Shown here: positions 44,980 to 53,992 of the stretch, piece by piece
Layout: each line of letters starts with the position of its first letter
How positions within the stretch are numbered: the first letter of the stretch is position 1
Assembly: GCF_023145695.1 (NCBI RefSeq)
Contig: NZ_JAJHVV010000015.1
Location: 39,714-103,713 of the forward strand
Direction: 5' to 3'
From: Vibrio amylolyticus
Lineage (GTDB): Bacteria; Pseudomonadota; Gammaproteobacteria; Enterobacterales; Vibrionaceae
DNA length: 64,000 nucleotides
The notes under the pieces: generated by a model
Databases searched by the model: none
The model's input: only the letters and a program-made list of their open reading frames with translations
Told to the model about the DNA's origin: nothing
Program-made: the position numbers and the translations under genes

Positions 44980-45357
44980 ATGAAATATGCAGTAATAGGG
45001 CTTTTGTTCGTGCCATTTAGCTCGATGGCAGCAACAGGCAGCCAGCTAGATTTAGCGACCACAGTAGGGTCGCTTTTATTCGTGGTTGCACTGATTCTTG
45101 TATTGGCTTGGGCGGTGAAAAGAATGCGAGTGCCAACCATGATGAATCAAAAAGGATTGAGCATAGTGCGTCAGATTACCGTAGGTACGAAAGAGCGCAT
45201 TATGATTGTTCAAGCAGGAGAGGATCAGTTTTTAGTCGGCGTTACTAGTCAATCTATTCAATTGATTTCTAAGCTTGATACCCCGATTACTCAGGAGGAG
45301 TTAGCGTCAGGGTCATTTGCTGATCAAATGAGCCAGCTATTGAAGAAAAATGGTTAA
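44980..45357 (+). CDS. fliO: Flagellar export protein FliO
   Basis: FliO (125 residues) is a small membrane protein that helps assemble the FliP ring. A signal-like segment (about 1-18) and a membrane helix (about 27-46, VGSLLFVVALILVLAWAVK) precede a cytoplasmic domain with QKGLSIVRQITVGTKERIMIVQAGEDQFLVGVT. ATG 44980 is preferred over the TTG three bases earlier. The end overlaps fliP by 8 bp. Confidence 0.92.
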   Translation: MKYAVIGLLFVPFSSMAATGSQLDLATTVGSLLFVVALILVLAWAVKRMRVPTMMNQKGLSIVRQITVGTKERIMIVQAGEDQFLVGVTSQSIQLISKLDTPITQEELASGSFADQMSQLLKKNG

Positions 45358-46225
45358 TATTAATCGTCTAGTCACACTTCTTTTTGCCAGTGCGATGCTA
45401 CTTTTCGCCTCTATCTCTTTTGCTCAACAAGAGATAGAGACACCTATTCCTTCAACGGCAGCGGGTGCGTCGAATATCACGGTCACGGCAATGAATAACG
45501 ACCAAGGGGCATCTAGCACTGCGGCGTCGGGTAGTGTGAGTGGTAATGGGGGAGGCATACCTGCGTTCACCATGACAGCCAACCCAAATGGGGGGGAAGA
45601 CTACTCGATTAACATTCAAATTTTAGCACTGATGACCATGTTAGGCTTCTTGCCTGCCATGGTGATTCTGATGACATCGTTTACGCGCATAGTCGTGGTG
45701 ATGTCTATTCTTCGTCAGGCTATGGGGTTACAGCAAACACCGTCCAATCAGGTCATTATCGGTATTGCGATATTTTTGACCTTTTTCATTATGTCGCCAG
45801 TGATTAATGAAGTTAATGAGCAGGCAGTACAGCCCTATCTGAACGAGTCAATTACAGCAAGGGAAGCATTTGATACCGCTCAAGGGCCACTGAAATCCTT
45901 CATGCTTAAGCAAACTCGGGTTAAAGATTTAGAAACATTTGTGAATATATCGGGTTCAACAGCAACTAATCCTGAAGATGTATCCATGGCGGTATTGATT
46001 CCTGCGTTTATCACATCTGAGCTTAAAACCGCGTTCCAAATTGGTTTTATGCTGTTTCTCCCGTTCTTGATTATTGATTTGGTTGTTGCCTCTATATTGA
46101 TGGCGATGGGTATGATGATGCTTTCCCCAATGATCGTATCGCTACCCTTTAAGCTCATGTTGTTTGTACTGGTTGATGGGTGGAACCTAATTCTTTCCAC
46201 CTTGGCCGGCAGTTTTGCATTGTGA
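45350..46225 (+). CDS. fliP: Flagellar export gate protein FliP
   Basis: FliP (291 residues) forms the core of the type III export gate with FliQ and FliR. A signal peptide (about 1-25) leads to a Gly/Ser-rich periplasmic stretch longer than in E. coli. Four membrane helices and the family signatures FTRIVVVMSILRQAMGLQQTP, FILSPV-type FFIMSPVINE and FLPFLIIDLVVASILMAMGMMML follow. It overlaps fliO by 8 bp. Confidence 0.95.
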   Translation: MVNINRLVTLLFASAMLLFASISFAQQEIETPIPSTAAGASNITVTAMNNDQGASSTAASGSVSGNGGGIPAFTMTANPNGGEDYSINIQILALMTMLGFLPAMVILMTSFTRIVVVMSILRQAMGLQQTPSNQVIIGIAIFLTFFIMSPVINEVNEQAVQPYLNESITAREAFDTAQGPLKSFMLKQTRVKDLETFVNISGSTATNPEDVSMAVLIPAFITSELKTAFQIGFMLFLPFLIIDLVVASILMAMGMMMLSPMIVSLPFKLMLFVLVDGWNLILSTLAGSFAL

Positions 46226-46237
46226 CGGGGGGGAATC

Positions 46238-46507
46238 ATGACTCCTGAGCTGTTTGTCGAGATTTTCAGAGAAGCCCTATGGATGGTACTGATAATGGTA
46301 TGTGCCATTATTATTCCAAGTCTTTTAGTGGGTTTAGTGGTCGCGATATTTCAAGCTGCCACTTCTATCAATGAACAAACATTGAGTTTCTTGCCTCGTT
46401 TGATTGTGACGTTACTTGCGTTAATGCTATTTGGACACTGGATGATGCAGATCCTAATGGATTATTTCTTCGGCATTATTGAACGACTGCCACAGCTGCT
46501 CTATTAG
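46238..46507 (+). CDS. fliQ: Flagellar export gate protein FliQ
   Basis: FliQ (89 residues) has two membrane helices (about 12-38 and 51-75) and wraps the FliP-FliR core of the export gate. Family features are MTPELFVEIFREALWM, and IFQAATSINEQTLSFLPR in the loop. GGGGGGAA precedes the ATG. Confidence 0.95.
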   Translation: MTPELFVEIFREALWMVLIMVCAIIIPSLLVGLVVAIFQAATSINEQTLSFLPRLIVTLLALMLFGHWMMQILMDYFFGIIERLPQLLY

Positions 46508-46515
46508 GGGCGCTT

Positions 46516-47298
46516 ATGGAATATCCTACTAGCACCGTCTTAGAATTTATCGCGAACTTCTTTTGGCCGTATACTCGTATTGCGGCCATGTTGATGGTGA
46601 TGTCGGTAACCGGGGCTCGTTTTGTTCCTTCTAGGGTTCGTCTATATTTGGGCCTAGCGGTGACTTTAGCGGTTTCACCTGCGATTCCGGCTGTTCCTTC
46701 TGAAATTGAACTGCTCTCGTTTCAAGGATTTTTAACGGTTCTAGAGCAAGTGATTATTGGCGTTGCCATGGGTACAATTACCCAGTTTATGATTCAAACC
46801 TTTATCATACTTGGACAAATTCTAGGTATGCAGTCGAGTTTAGGTTTCGCGTCGATGGTTGACCCAGCTAACGGACAAAGTACGCCGCTTCTTGGTCAGC
46901 TATTCATGTTTTTGGCCACCATGTTTTTCTTATCCACTGACGGTCATTTAAAAATGATCCAATTGGTCGTGCTCAGTTTTCATAGCTTGCCGATTGGTTC
47001 TGGTTCTTTAACTACCGTCGATTTTAGAGAAATCGCTCTGTGGTTAAGTATTATGTTTAAAGTTGCACTGAGTATGGCGTTATCTGGCATTATTGCACTA
47101 CTCACGATTAACCTTTCATTTGGTGTTATGACGCGTGCTGCACCACAATTAAATATCTTCTCACTGGGTTTTGCCTTCGCACTCTTGGTCGGCTTATTGA
47201 TCTGTTGGTATATCGTGGGTGGGTTATTTAGCCACTACGAACTATTTTGGATTCAAGGTGAGCAGCAGATATGTCGATTGATTCGACTCGACTGCTGA
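46516..47298 (+). CDS. fliR: Flagellar export gate protein FliR
   Basis: FliR (260 residues) is the polytopic gate protein that completes the FliP5-FliR1 assembly. About six hydrophobic segments are visible with GxRFVPSRVRLYLGLAVTLAVSP and LGMQSSLGFASMVDPANGQ, both typical. It lies 8 bp after fliQ and 25 bp before flhB. Confidence 0.95.
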   Translation: MEYPTSTVLEFIANFFWPYTRIAAMLMVMSVTGARFVPSRVRLYLGLAVTLAVSPAIPAVPSEIELLSFQGFLTVLEQVIIGVAMGTITQFMIQTFIILGQILGMQSSLGFASMVDPANGQSTPLLGQLFMFLATMFFLSTDGHLKMIQLVVLSFHSLPIGSGSLTTVDFREIALWLSIMFKVALSMALSGIIALLTINLSFGVMTRAAPQLNIFSLGFAFALLVGLLICWYIVGGLFSHYELFWIQGEQQICRLIRLDC

Positions 47299-47323
47299 TG
47301 AATTAGCGATAAGAGAGGATTAG

Positions 47324-48454
47324 ATGGCTGAAGACTCAGGTCAAGAACGCACAGAGGACGCAACGCCCAGACGCTTGCAACAGGCCCGTGAAAAAGGGCA
47401 GGTTGCAAGGTCTAAAGAGCTCGCTTCTGTATCGGTATTGATTGTCGGTTCTATCGCTTTGATGTGGTTTGGAGAAGCACTCGGCAAAGAGTTGTTTGAC
47501 TCAATGAGTCGCTTGTTTACTCTTAGTCGTGAAGAAGTGTTTGATATGACCAAGTTGGGTGATATCGCGATTGGCGCACTGGCCAGCTTGCTTGGCCCAT
47601 TGATCCTTATTCTTGCCATGTTGTTTGTTGCTGCACTGATTGGTGCTGCGGGTGTGGGTGGCGTAAACTTCTCAGCCAAAGCGGCGATGCCTAAACCATC
47701 TAAGATGAATCCTCTTAGTGGTTTAAAACGTATGGTAGGTCTACAAAGTTTGGTTGAGCTACTCAAGTCGATACTCAAAGTAACGTTAGTATCGGGTGTT
47801 GCCTTCTATCTAATTAATTCTTCGAAGAATGACCTTTTCCAACTCAGTATGGATGTCTATCCACAAAATATTTTCCACGCGCTCGATATCTTACTCAACT
47901 TCATTTTACTGATCAGTTGTTCTTTACTGATTGTGGTGGCTATTGATGTTCCATTTCAGATTTGGCAACACGCAGACAAGCTCAAAATGACCAAGCAAGA
48001 AGTCAAAGATGAACATAAAGATACGGAAGGTAAGCCTGAAGTTAAAGGGCGAATTCGGATGCTTCAACGAGAAGCTGCACAGCGTCGAATGATGGCCGAT
48101 GTACCAGAAGCGGATGTGATTATTACCAACCCTGATCACTTCTCAGTCGCGCTTCGTTATAAACAAAACGTGGATAAAACACCGGTTGTCATCGCTAAAG
48201 GTGTTGATCACATGGCTCTTAAGATTCGAGAAGTGGCGAGAGAACACGATATTTATGTTATCCCAGCGCCACCGCTAGCGCGTGCTCTTTACCATACAAC
48301 GGAATTGGAGCAAGAGATCCCCGATGGGTTGTTTACGGCGGTCGCGCAAGTGCTAGCGTACGTATTCCAGCTGAAACAATTTAGAAAGCGTGGTGGTCAA
48401 AGACCGAAGCTCGATGAAGGTAACATGACGATTCCTACTGAGCTTCGACATTGA
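47324..48454 (+). CDS. flhB: Flagellar export switch protein FlhB
   Basis: FlhB (376 residues) sets export specificity and is switched by FliK. Four membrane helices occupy about 30-210. The cytoplasmic domain contains the self-cleavage motif NPDH (in VIITNPDHFSVALRY, about 267-281); most flagellar FlhB have NPTH, and cleavage between Asn and Pro needs only these two residues. The start SGQERTEDATPRRLQQAREKGQVARS is the family N-terminus. It ends the cluster; flhA does not follow. Confidence 0.95.
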   Translation: MAEDSGQERTEDATPRRLQQAREKGQVARSKELASVSVLIVGSIALMWFGEALGKELFDSMSRLFTLSREEVFDMTKLGDIAIGALASLLGPLILILAMLFVAALIGAAGVGGVNFSAKAAMPKPSKMNPLSGLKRMVGLQSLVELLKSILKVTLVSGVAFYLINSSKNDLFQLSMDVYPQNIFHALDILLNFILLISCSLLIVVAIDVPFQIWQHADKLKMTKQEVKDEHKDTEGKPEVKGRIRMLQREAAQRRMMADVPEADVIITNPDHFSVALRYKQNVDKTPVVIAKGVDHMALKIREVAREHDIYVIPAPPLARALYHTTELEQEIPDGLFTAVAQVLAYVFQLKQFRKRGGQRPKLDEGNMTIPTELRH

Positions 48455-48481
48455 TTCGTTAAAAGTGTTTGGAATAGCGTG

Positions 48482-49012
48482 CTACTTTTCAGGAATAGAC
48501 AGAAGAATAAGCAAAGCGCCATCGCCACCAAACTCCAAGGGAGCCTGGTGAAAAGCCATGACATCTGGGTGCTGAGCAAGCCAAAGTGGGGATTTTTGTT
48601 TAAGAATGTGTTTGCCAATGCCGTGTTGAACACAGGCACAGTGAACATCGTTTTTGATGCAGTAAGCGATCATGGCGCCAAGCTCTCGTTTCGCTTCGTT
48701 TTGCGTCATGCCATGCATATCTAAGAATACATCCGGTACATAGACCCCACGGCGTAAGCGCTTAACTTCATAAGTCGATACATCATCTCGAGCATAGCGT
48801 GTAGGCCCGTCTTCGCTCAGTAGCGGGACAAACTCATCTGAGAAGTAGAATTCAGTATCACTGGCTTCACGAGCAGTGCGTTTGACTTCTTTTTGTTTAG
48901 CGTTTCTTTTTGGAGGCTGGACTATGGTATCCTGTTGCAACTTTTTTACGCCCTTTACTGCATCGGTAAATAAGGCGAAATCGTCATCAATGTCGGTGTC
49001 TTTTTTGCTCAT
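48482..49012 (-). CDS. smrB: Ribosome rescue factor SmrB (Smr-domain endonuclease)
   Basis: SmrB (176 residues) cleaves mRNA upstream of collided ribosomes to start their rescue. The C-terminal Smr domain has LDMHGMTQNEAKRELG (the catalytic-loop DxH) and VQHGIGKHILK with the HGxG motif. The N-terminal extension (about 1-85) with ALFTDAVKGVKKLQQDTI is the ribosome-binding hook of the family. I prefer ATG 49012 to a GTG at 49033. It is convergent with flhB and divergent from prmB. Confidence 0.92.
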   Translation of the reverse strand: MSKKDTDIDDDFALFTDAVKGVKKLQQDTIVQPPKRNAKQKEVKRTAREASDTEFYFSDEFVPLLSEDGPTRYARDDVSTYEVKRLRRGVYVPDVFLDMHGMTQNEAKRELGAMIAYCIKNDVHCACVQHGIGKHILKQKSPLWLAQHPDVMAFHQAPLEFGGDGALLILLSIPEK

Positions 49013-49097
49013 GTTTTGCTCATTGTCTTGCACGCAGCTTGATAGCTTAACTTTTTAAACATTATTAGCAGTATTGTAGCGCTTTTCGGAGGCAATT

Positions 49098-50030
49098 TTG
49101 GATAAGATTTTTGTAGAAGAAGCGGTATCAGAACTTCATACCCTTCAAGATATGATTCGTTGGACAGTCAGTCGTTTTAATGCCGCTAACTTATTTTATG
49201 GTCACGGTACTGATAACGCGTGGGACGAAGCGGTACAACTTATCCTGCCAACGCTTTATTTACCTATCGACCTTCCGCCACATGTGTTGAACTCTCGCCT
49301 GACGAGTAGTGAGCGTCTACGTATTGTTGAGCGTGTTGTGAAGCGCATCAACGAGCGTACTCCAACGGCTTACTTAACTAACAAAGCATGGTTCTGTGGT
49401 CTTGAATTCTTTGTTGATGAGCGAGTACTTGTACCACGTTCTCCAATCGGCGAGCTTATTGAAGCGCAGTTCCAGCCTTGGTTGACTGAAGAGCCAGTAA
49501 GAATCATGGATATGTGTACGGGTAGTGCTTGTATTGCGATCGCTTGTGCTCACGCATTCCCTGATGCAGAAGTGGATGCGATTGATATTTCTACTGATGC
49601 ACTTCAAGTGTCTGAGCAAAACGTTCAAGATCACGGAATGGAGCAGCAAGTTTTCCCTATTCGTTCTGATCTTTTCCGTGATTTACCGAAAGATAAATAC
49701 AACCTCATCGTCACCAATCCACCTTATGTGGATGAAGAAGATATGAATTCTCTTCCTGATGAGTTTACTCATGAACCTGAGCTAGGCTTAGCAGCGGGGA
49801 CTGATGGCTTGAAACTGGTACGCCGAATCCTAGCTAATGCGCCAGATTACCTGACTGATGAAGGTATTTTAGTGTGTGAAGTGGGCAACTCTATGGTCCA
49901 CATGATGGAGCAGTACCCAGATATTCCATTTACTTGGATTGAGTTCTCAAACGGTGGTCATGGCGTATTTATGCTGACTCGTGATCAGCTTGTTGCCTGT
50001 GCCGACGAGTTTGCGCTTTATAAAGATTAA
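49098..50030 (+). CDS. prmB: Ribosomal protein L3 glutamine methyltransferase PrmB
   Basis: PrmB (310 residues) methylates the glutamine of the GGQ-like site in ribosomal protein L3. The SAM-binding motif is MDMCTGSACIAIACAHAFP (about 136-154), and the catalytic NPPY lies in IVTNPPYVDEEDM (about 205). The start codon is TTG at 49098 with a strong GGAGG upstream. In Vibrio and E. coli it is followed by aroC, as here. Confidence 0.95.
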   Translation: MDKIFVEEAVSELHTLQDMIRWTVSRFNAANLFYGHGTDNAWDEAVQLILPTLYLPIDLPPHVLNSRLTSSERLRIVERVVKRINERTPTAYLTNKAWFCGLEFFVDERVLVPRSPIGELIEAQFQPWLTEEPVRIMDMCTGSACIAIACAHAFPDAEVDAIDISTDALQVSEQNVQDHGMEQQVFPIRSDLFRDLPKDKYNLIVTNPPYVDEEDMNSLPDEFTHEPELGLAAGTDGLKLVRRILANAPDYLTDEGILVCEVGNSMVHMMEQYPDIPFTWIEFSNGGHGVFMLTRDQLVACADEFALYKD

Positions 50031-50054
50031 TCTCTACTCTATTTAAATTAAAGA

Positions 50055-50078
50055 CGTCGGCAATTGCCGGCGTTTTTT
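50055..50078 (+). terminator. Rho-independent terminator of prmB
   Basis: CGTCGGC pairs with GCCGGCG (one G-T pair) around AATT, followed by six T residues, 25 bp after the prmB stop. Confidence 0.88.
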
Positions 50079-50224
50079 ATCTCTAAATTTTGGTTACCTC
50101 AGTTTGAAATCTATCAATTGAACACTTTTAGGGGTTTACATCATTCCGTATAAAAGACACTATGAAATAACTAAAAATTAAAGTGTAAAGCCCAATATAC
50201 AGGGCAGTATAAGGTGAGGCAGTA

Positions 50225-51310
50225 ATGGCAGGAAATAGTATCGGGCAACACTTCCGAGTGACGACATTTGGAGAGAGTCACGGTATCGCACTAGGATGTA
50301 TCGTAGATGGGTGCCCACCAGGATTGGAAATCAGTGAAGCAGATCTACAAAAGGATTTAGACCGTCGTCGTCCGGGTACGTCTCGCTATACCACTGCTCG
50401 TCGTGAAGCAGACGAAGTGAAAATTCTATCGGGTGTTTTTGAAGGTCAAACTACGGGGACCTCTATTGGTCTATTGATTGAAAATACCGATCAACGCTCA
50501 AAAGACTATTCAGAAATTAAAGATAAATTCCGCCCAGGTCATGCTGACTACACTTATCATCAAAAATATGGGGTACGTGATTATCGCGGTGGTGGCCGCT
50601 CATCAGCTCGTGAAACGGCGATGCGTGTTGCGGCGGGAGCAATTGCAAAGAAATACCTTAAGCAAGAGTTTGGCGTAGAAATCCAAGCGTATCTTTCTCA
50701 AATGGGTGATATTTCCATTGATAAAGTAGACTGGAATGAAATTGAAAATAACGCGTTCTTCTGCCCTGATGCAGATAAAGTGCCAGAATTTGACCAATTA
50801 ATCCGTGATCTTCTAAAAGAAGGCAACTCGATTGGTGCAAAAATTCAAGTGGTAGCGACCAAAGTTCCTGTCGGCCTAGGTGAGCCAATCTTTGATCGCT
50901 TAGACGCGGATATTGCCCATGCTCTAATGAGCATCAACGCAGTAAAAGGTGTTGAAATTGGTGACGGTTTTGATGTGGTTAGCCAAAAAGGCAGCGAGCA
51001 CCGTGACCCATTAACGCCTGAAGGTTTTGCCAGTAACCATGCTGGAGGCATTTTAGGTGGTATTTCTACAGGGCAAGACATTGTGGCAAGTATTGCGCTT
51101 AAACCGACATCAAGTATTACCGTTCCAGGTGATACGATTACTAAAGATGGTGAGCCAACACAGTTAATTACTAAAGGTCGACATGATCCGTGTGTCGGCA
51201 TTCGCGCAGTTCCCATTGCGGAAGCGATGTTAGCGATAGTACTGCTTGATCATTTGCTTCGTCACCGTGGGCAAAACCATGGTGTAGCGACAGAAACACC
51301 GAAAATATAA
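50225..51310 (+). CDS. aroC: Chorismate synthase AroC
   Basis: AroC (361 residues) makes chorismate from 5-enolpyruvylshikimate-3-phosphate with reduced FMN, the last step of the shikimate pathway. The family signatures are GESHGIALGCIVDGCPPG (about 16-33), RGGGRSSARETAMRVAAGA and the C-terminal GRHDPCVGIRAVPIAEAM. AGGTGAGG lies before the ATG. A terminator follows 17 bp after the stop. Confidence 0.97.
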   Translation: MAGNSIGQHFRVTTFGESHGIALGCIVDGCPPGLEISEADLQKDLDRRRPGTSRYTTARREADEVKILSGVFEGQTTGTSIGLLIENTDQRSKDYSEIKDKFRPGHADYTYHQKYGVRDYRGGGRSSARETAMRVAAGAIAKKYLKQEFGVEIQAYLSQMGDISIDKVDWNEIENNAFFCPDADKVPEFDQLIRDLLKEGNSIGAKIQVVATKVPVGLGEPIFDRLDADIAHALMSINAVKGVEIGDGFDVVSQKGSEHRDPLTPEGFASNHAGGILGGISTGQDIVASIALKPTSSITVPGDTITKDGEPTQLITKGRHDPCVGIRAVPIAEAMLAIVLLDHLLRHRGQNHGVATETPKI

Positions 51311-51327
51311 TTGTGTCATTTACTCTA

Positions 51328-51354
51328 AGCTCCGATTTATCGGAGCTTTTTTTT
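51328..51354 (+). terminator. Rho-independent terminator of aroC
   Basis: AGCTCCGA and TCGGAGCT form a perfect 8-bp stem with loop TTTA, followed by a run of eight T residues. Confidence 0.93.
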
Positions 51355-51487
51355 GAATTTTATGTTGAGCAGTTTATTCGGGTTCTTTTTTTAATTACGC
51401 ATGTCTCATAGGAAAAGGTGCTTACAATCGCTTACACAGTAACCAGTTTGATTTTGTTACATTGAAAAAAAATTATCGAGGTGGCTA

Positions 51488-52315
51488 GTGGAAATAGAAA
51501 CAATTTATTCCAGACAAATGGATTACATCCAAAGTTTGCTCCGTTATCAGGGTGATGAGTCTGTTTATGGCCACTACCGACAAGAGTCTTTCTATAGTGC
51601 CTTCCAGCCTATTGTTGACCATTCAGGGGAACTTTTCGCTTTTGAAGGGTTGGTCCGTATCTACAATCAACAAGGTGAATTGAAGAATACTGGCGACTAC
51701 TTCGATCGTTTAAAGCCGGGCTCAAAAGCAAACGTTATCGTGACGTTACTGTGTGCGAAATTACATACGATGAATTTGGCACACTCTCGGTACCGTACCA
51801 CTAAATTGTTCATCAACGTCGCACCATCAGTGTTTACGCTACTCGCGAATCATCATCAAGCTATTGAGCAGCTTATGTATCGGTTAGAGTGTTTAAAGAT
51901 TCAAAGCTCGCAAATTATCTACGAAATAACGGAATTCGATCAATCTGAAATGGAGGGGATCCTTCGTGGTCAACAACGATTAGCAGAATATGGAATTTTG
52001 ACAGCCTTAGATGATTACGGGACTCGTTACTCCACTTATGAAAGAGCAATGCAAATCAAAGCGCCCTACTTAAAAATTGACCGCAGTTTCGTCAGCAATA
52101 AAAGGTTTGTACGAAGTGCTGTTGAGGTTGCCCAATCTATCGGTGCAAAAACGATAGCAGAAGGCGTTGAAACACAGCAGCAATATCAACTGTGTAAAGA
52201 GTATGGGGTGGATTTTTTTCAAGGTTACTGGCTTCAAAGGCCAATGACGACTCAACGTCTCAGTCAATACCGCGGCAAGGCACTCGAACTAGAAGGGCAT
52301 GTTTTAGGCACTTAA
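51488..52315 (+). CDS. Stand-alone EAL-domain c-di-GMP phosphodiesterase
   Basis: The 275-residue protein is one EAL domain with no sensor domain or membrane segment. The catalytic features are retained: EGLVR (as EAL, about 54-58), the metal-binding Asn in FINVAP, EITEFD, DDYGTRYS, LKIDRSF and IAEGVETQQQ, with QGYWLQRP near the end. It should hydrolyse c-di-GMP to pGpG. The start is GTG at 51488 with GAGGTGG upstream. It stands alone between the aroC terminator and a convergent gene. The trigger is unknown. Confidence 0.9.
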   Translation: MEIETIYSRQMDYIQSLLRYQGDESVYGHYRQESFYSAFQPIVDHSGELFAFEGLVRIYNQQGELKNTGDYFDRLKPGSKANVIVTLLCAKLHTMNLAHSRYRTTKLFINVAPSVFTLLANHHQAIEQLMYRLECLKIQSSQIIYEITEFDQSEMEGILRGQQRLAEYGILTALDDYGTRYSTYERAMQIKAPYLKIDRSFVSNKRFVRSAVEVAQSIGAKTIAEGVETQQQYQLCKEYGVDFFQGYWLQRPMTTQRLSQYRGKALELEGHVLGT

Positions 52316-52340
52316 ACACTAAGTGCCTTGTCATACACAA

Positions 52341-52964
52341 TTAATGTATAGAGCCTTCCGCTTCGAGATGAAAAGAAGGTAGTCGCCATTTAAATCTTAC
52401 TGCCGCCATACGCATTAAGTATCCAACAATAATTGTTGATACGGTTGCGATGACATTAGATATACCAAGCTCAAGTAATATTAGATACATACCTGATGCA
52501 ACAAGCGCTACAGAGGCATACAGCTCTTGATGTAATACGAGTGGTGTCTGACGACAAATTAGATCACGTAGAAGCCCACCGAATACACCAGTAACCAACG
52601 CTGAAACCATGCAGATCAGTGGATGAAGCCCCATATCTAACGCTACATTGGTACCAATGATACTAAAAACCACGAGACCAAGAGCATCAAGGCGAATAAA
52701 GACCCCCTTGAATTTTATGATCCATTTTGCTGCGATTGTGGTGAAGATACCTGCAATACAGGTAATCATTAAAAACTCAGGGTTCTTGACCCAACCCAAT
52801 GGGTAATGGCCGAGCAAAATATCGCGCACCGTACCACCACCAATTGCAGTCGCACTTGCCACTAACATCACACCAAACCAATCCATTTGTCGACGTCCAG
52901 CGCTCAGTGCGCCAGTCATTGCTTCTGCTGTAATTCCAATAATATATAAAATGCTTAGTAACAT
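52341..52964 (-). CDS. TRIC/UPF0126 family membrane protein (YicG-like)
   Basis: The 207-residue protein has seven predicted helices and two copies of the UPF0126 glycine-rich repeat: ATAIGGGTVRDILLGHYPLGW and ALVTGVFGGLLRDLICRQTPL. Members form trimeric cation channels like eukaryotic TRIC; a glycine transport role was once suggested for YicG. It is convergent with the EAL gene. No partner gene is seen. Confidence 0.9.
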   Translation of the reverse strand: MLLSILYIIGITAEAMTGALSAGRRQMDWFGVMLVASATAIGGGTVRDILLGHYPLGWVKNPEFLMITCIAGIFTTIAAKWIIKFKGVFIRLDALGLVVFSIIGTNVALDMGLHPLICMVSALVTGVFGGLLRDLICRQTPLVLHQELYASVALVASGMYLILLELGISNVIATVSTIIVGYLMRMAAVRFKWRLPSFHLEAEGSIH

Positions 52965-53048
52965 AGCGGCTAACTCGGATAAAATTAATTAACGGTAATT
53001 GAGGTGTAATTTAGACGCGAGTTTAAAAGCAAAGCGGGGCTTTGGCGA

Positions 53049-53180
53049 ATGAGATTTTATGCTGACGAAAACGATTGTTGGATTATAAAAACTAATGACT
53101 GGGCCGTATTTAAAAAGCTCGATACCTCTTTACCTAACAAGGAAAAAAAGCGAAAATCCACCTCACTGCCATACCAATAG
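53049..53180 (+). CDS. Possible 43-codon ORF upstream of epmC
   Basis: An ATG frame of 43 codons (start MRFYADENDCWIIKTNDWAV) ends 8 bp before the epmC ATG. The frame is hydrophilic, with a basic stretch EKKRKS near the end, and contains two Trp codons. The binding site is weak (GGGG 10 nt upstream). It could be a leader peptide, a small protein, or chance. I do not recognise it. Confidence 0.3.
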   Translation: MRFYADENDCWIIKTNDWAVFKKLDTSLPNKEKKRKSTSLPYQ

Positions 53181-53188
53181 AAAAACCA

Positions 53189-53719
53189 ATGACACACCAG
53201 TACCAAGACTTAATCCAAATTTTTAATGACACTTTCTTTGACTCCCTGAATACACGCTTAGAACTGGGAGGGGATGAACCTATTTACCTTCCAGCAGATG
53301 AAAAAGTAGACCACCATCGAATCATATTTGCGCGCGGTTATTACGCCTCAGGCCTCCATGAGATTGCACATTGGTGTGTTGCAGGGCCAAAACGACGGTT
53401 ACTCGAAGATTTTGGTTACTGGTATGAGCCTGATGGTCGCAGTGCGCAAGTACAAGCGGAGTTCGAAAAGGTAGAGATCCGCCCTCAAGCCTATGAGTGG
53501 ATTATTGCTAAGAGTGCAGGCTTTCCTTTTAATGTTAGCTGTGACAATCTACACGGCGATTTTGAACCAGACCGTTTGGCTTTTATGCAAAAGGTACATC
53601 AAGAGGTCGTGAAAATATTTGACCAAGGCTTGCCAGAGCGAGTGAAAGCATTATCTGAAGCCCTGCGCGCTCATTACCAAATCGAACCATTATGCCCTAG
53701 CCAGTTTATCGTGAAATAA
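53189..53719 (+). CDS. epmC: Elongation factor P hydroxylase EpmC
   Basis: EpmC (176 residues, YfcM) hydroxylates the beta-lysylated lysine of EF-P, the final step after EpmA and EpmB. The metal-site motif HEIAHWCVAGPKRR (about 56-69) and the region NVSCDNLHGDF are typical. The start MTHQYQDLIQIFNDTFF matches the family. It is followed by yfcL at 9 bp, as in other gammaproteobacteria. Confidence 0.93.
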   Translation: MTHQYQDLIQIFNDTFFDSLNTRLELGGDEPIYLPADEKVDHHRIIFARGYYASGLHEIAHWCVAGPKRRLLEDFGYWYEPDGRSAQVQAEFEKVEIRPQAYEWIIAKSAGFPFNVSCDNLHGDFEPDRLAFMQKVHQEVVKIFDQGLPERVKALSEALRAHYQIEPLCPSQFIVK

Positions 53720-53728
53720 GAGAAAACA

Positions 53729-53992
53729 ATGATCATAGAATTTGAAGAAAAAGTACTAGAACTTATCGATGCACGAATTGAAACAGCGTCAGACGATGAA
53801 TTGTTTGCTGGTGGTTATTTACGTGGCCATATCTCTTTGTCAGTTGCTTCTTGCGAAGAAGAAGGGATTGAAGATATTGCTGAGGTGAAAAAACGTATTG
53901 AGCAGAGCTTATTAGATGCTCGCTCTGAGCTTACACCGGCTGACACTGTTATCGTGAATGACTTATGGGCCGAGTTACATAACCTAGCTTAA
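53729..53992 (+). CDS. yfcL: YfcL family protein
   Basis: The 87-residue, acidic, helical protein belongs to the YfcL family, of unknown function. The start MIIEFEEKVLELIDARIETASDDELFAGGYLRGHISL is typical. It is probably co-transcribed with epmC, since the gap is 9 bp and AGAGAAAA precedes the ATG. Confidence 0.85.
   Translation: MIIEFEEKVLELIDARIETASDDELFAGGYLRGHISLSVASCEEEGIEDIAEVKKRIEQSLLDARSELTPADTVIVNDLWAELHNLA

Noticed and set aside
47341..47778. Minus-strand open frame opposite flhB
   Set aside because: It is antisense to a conserved gene and has the composition of a shadow frame.
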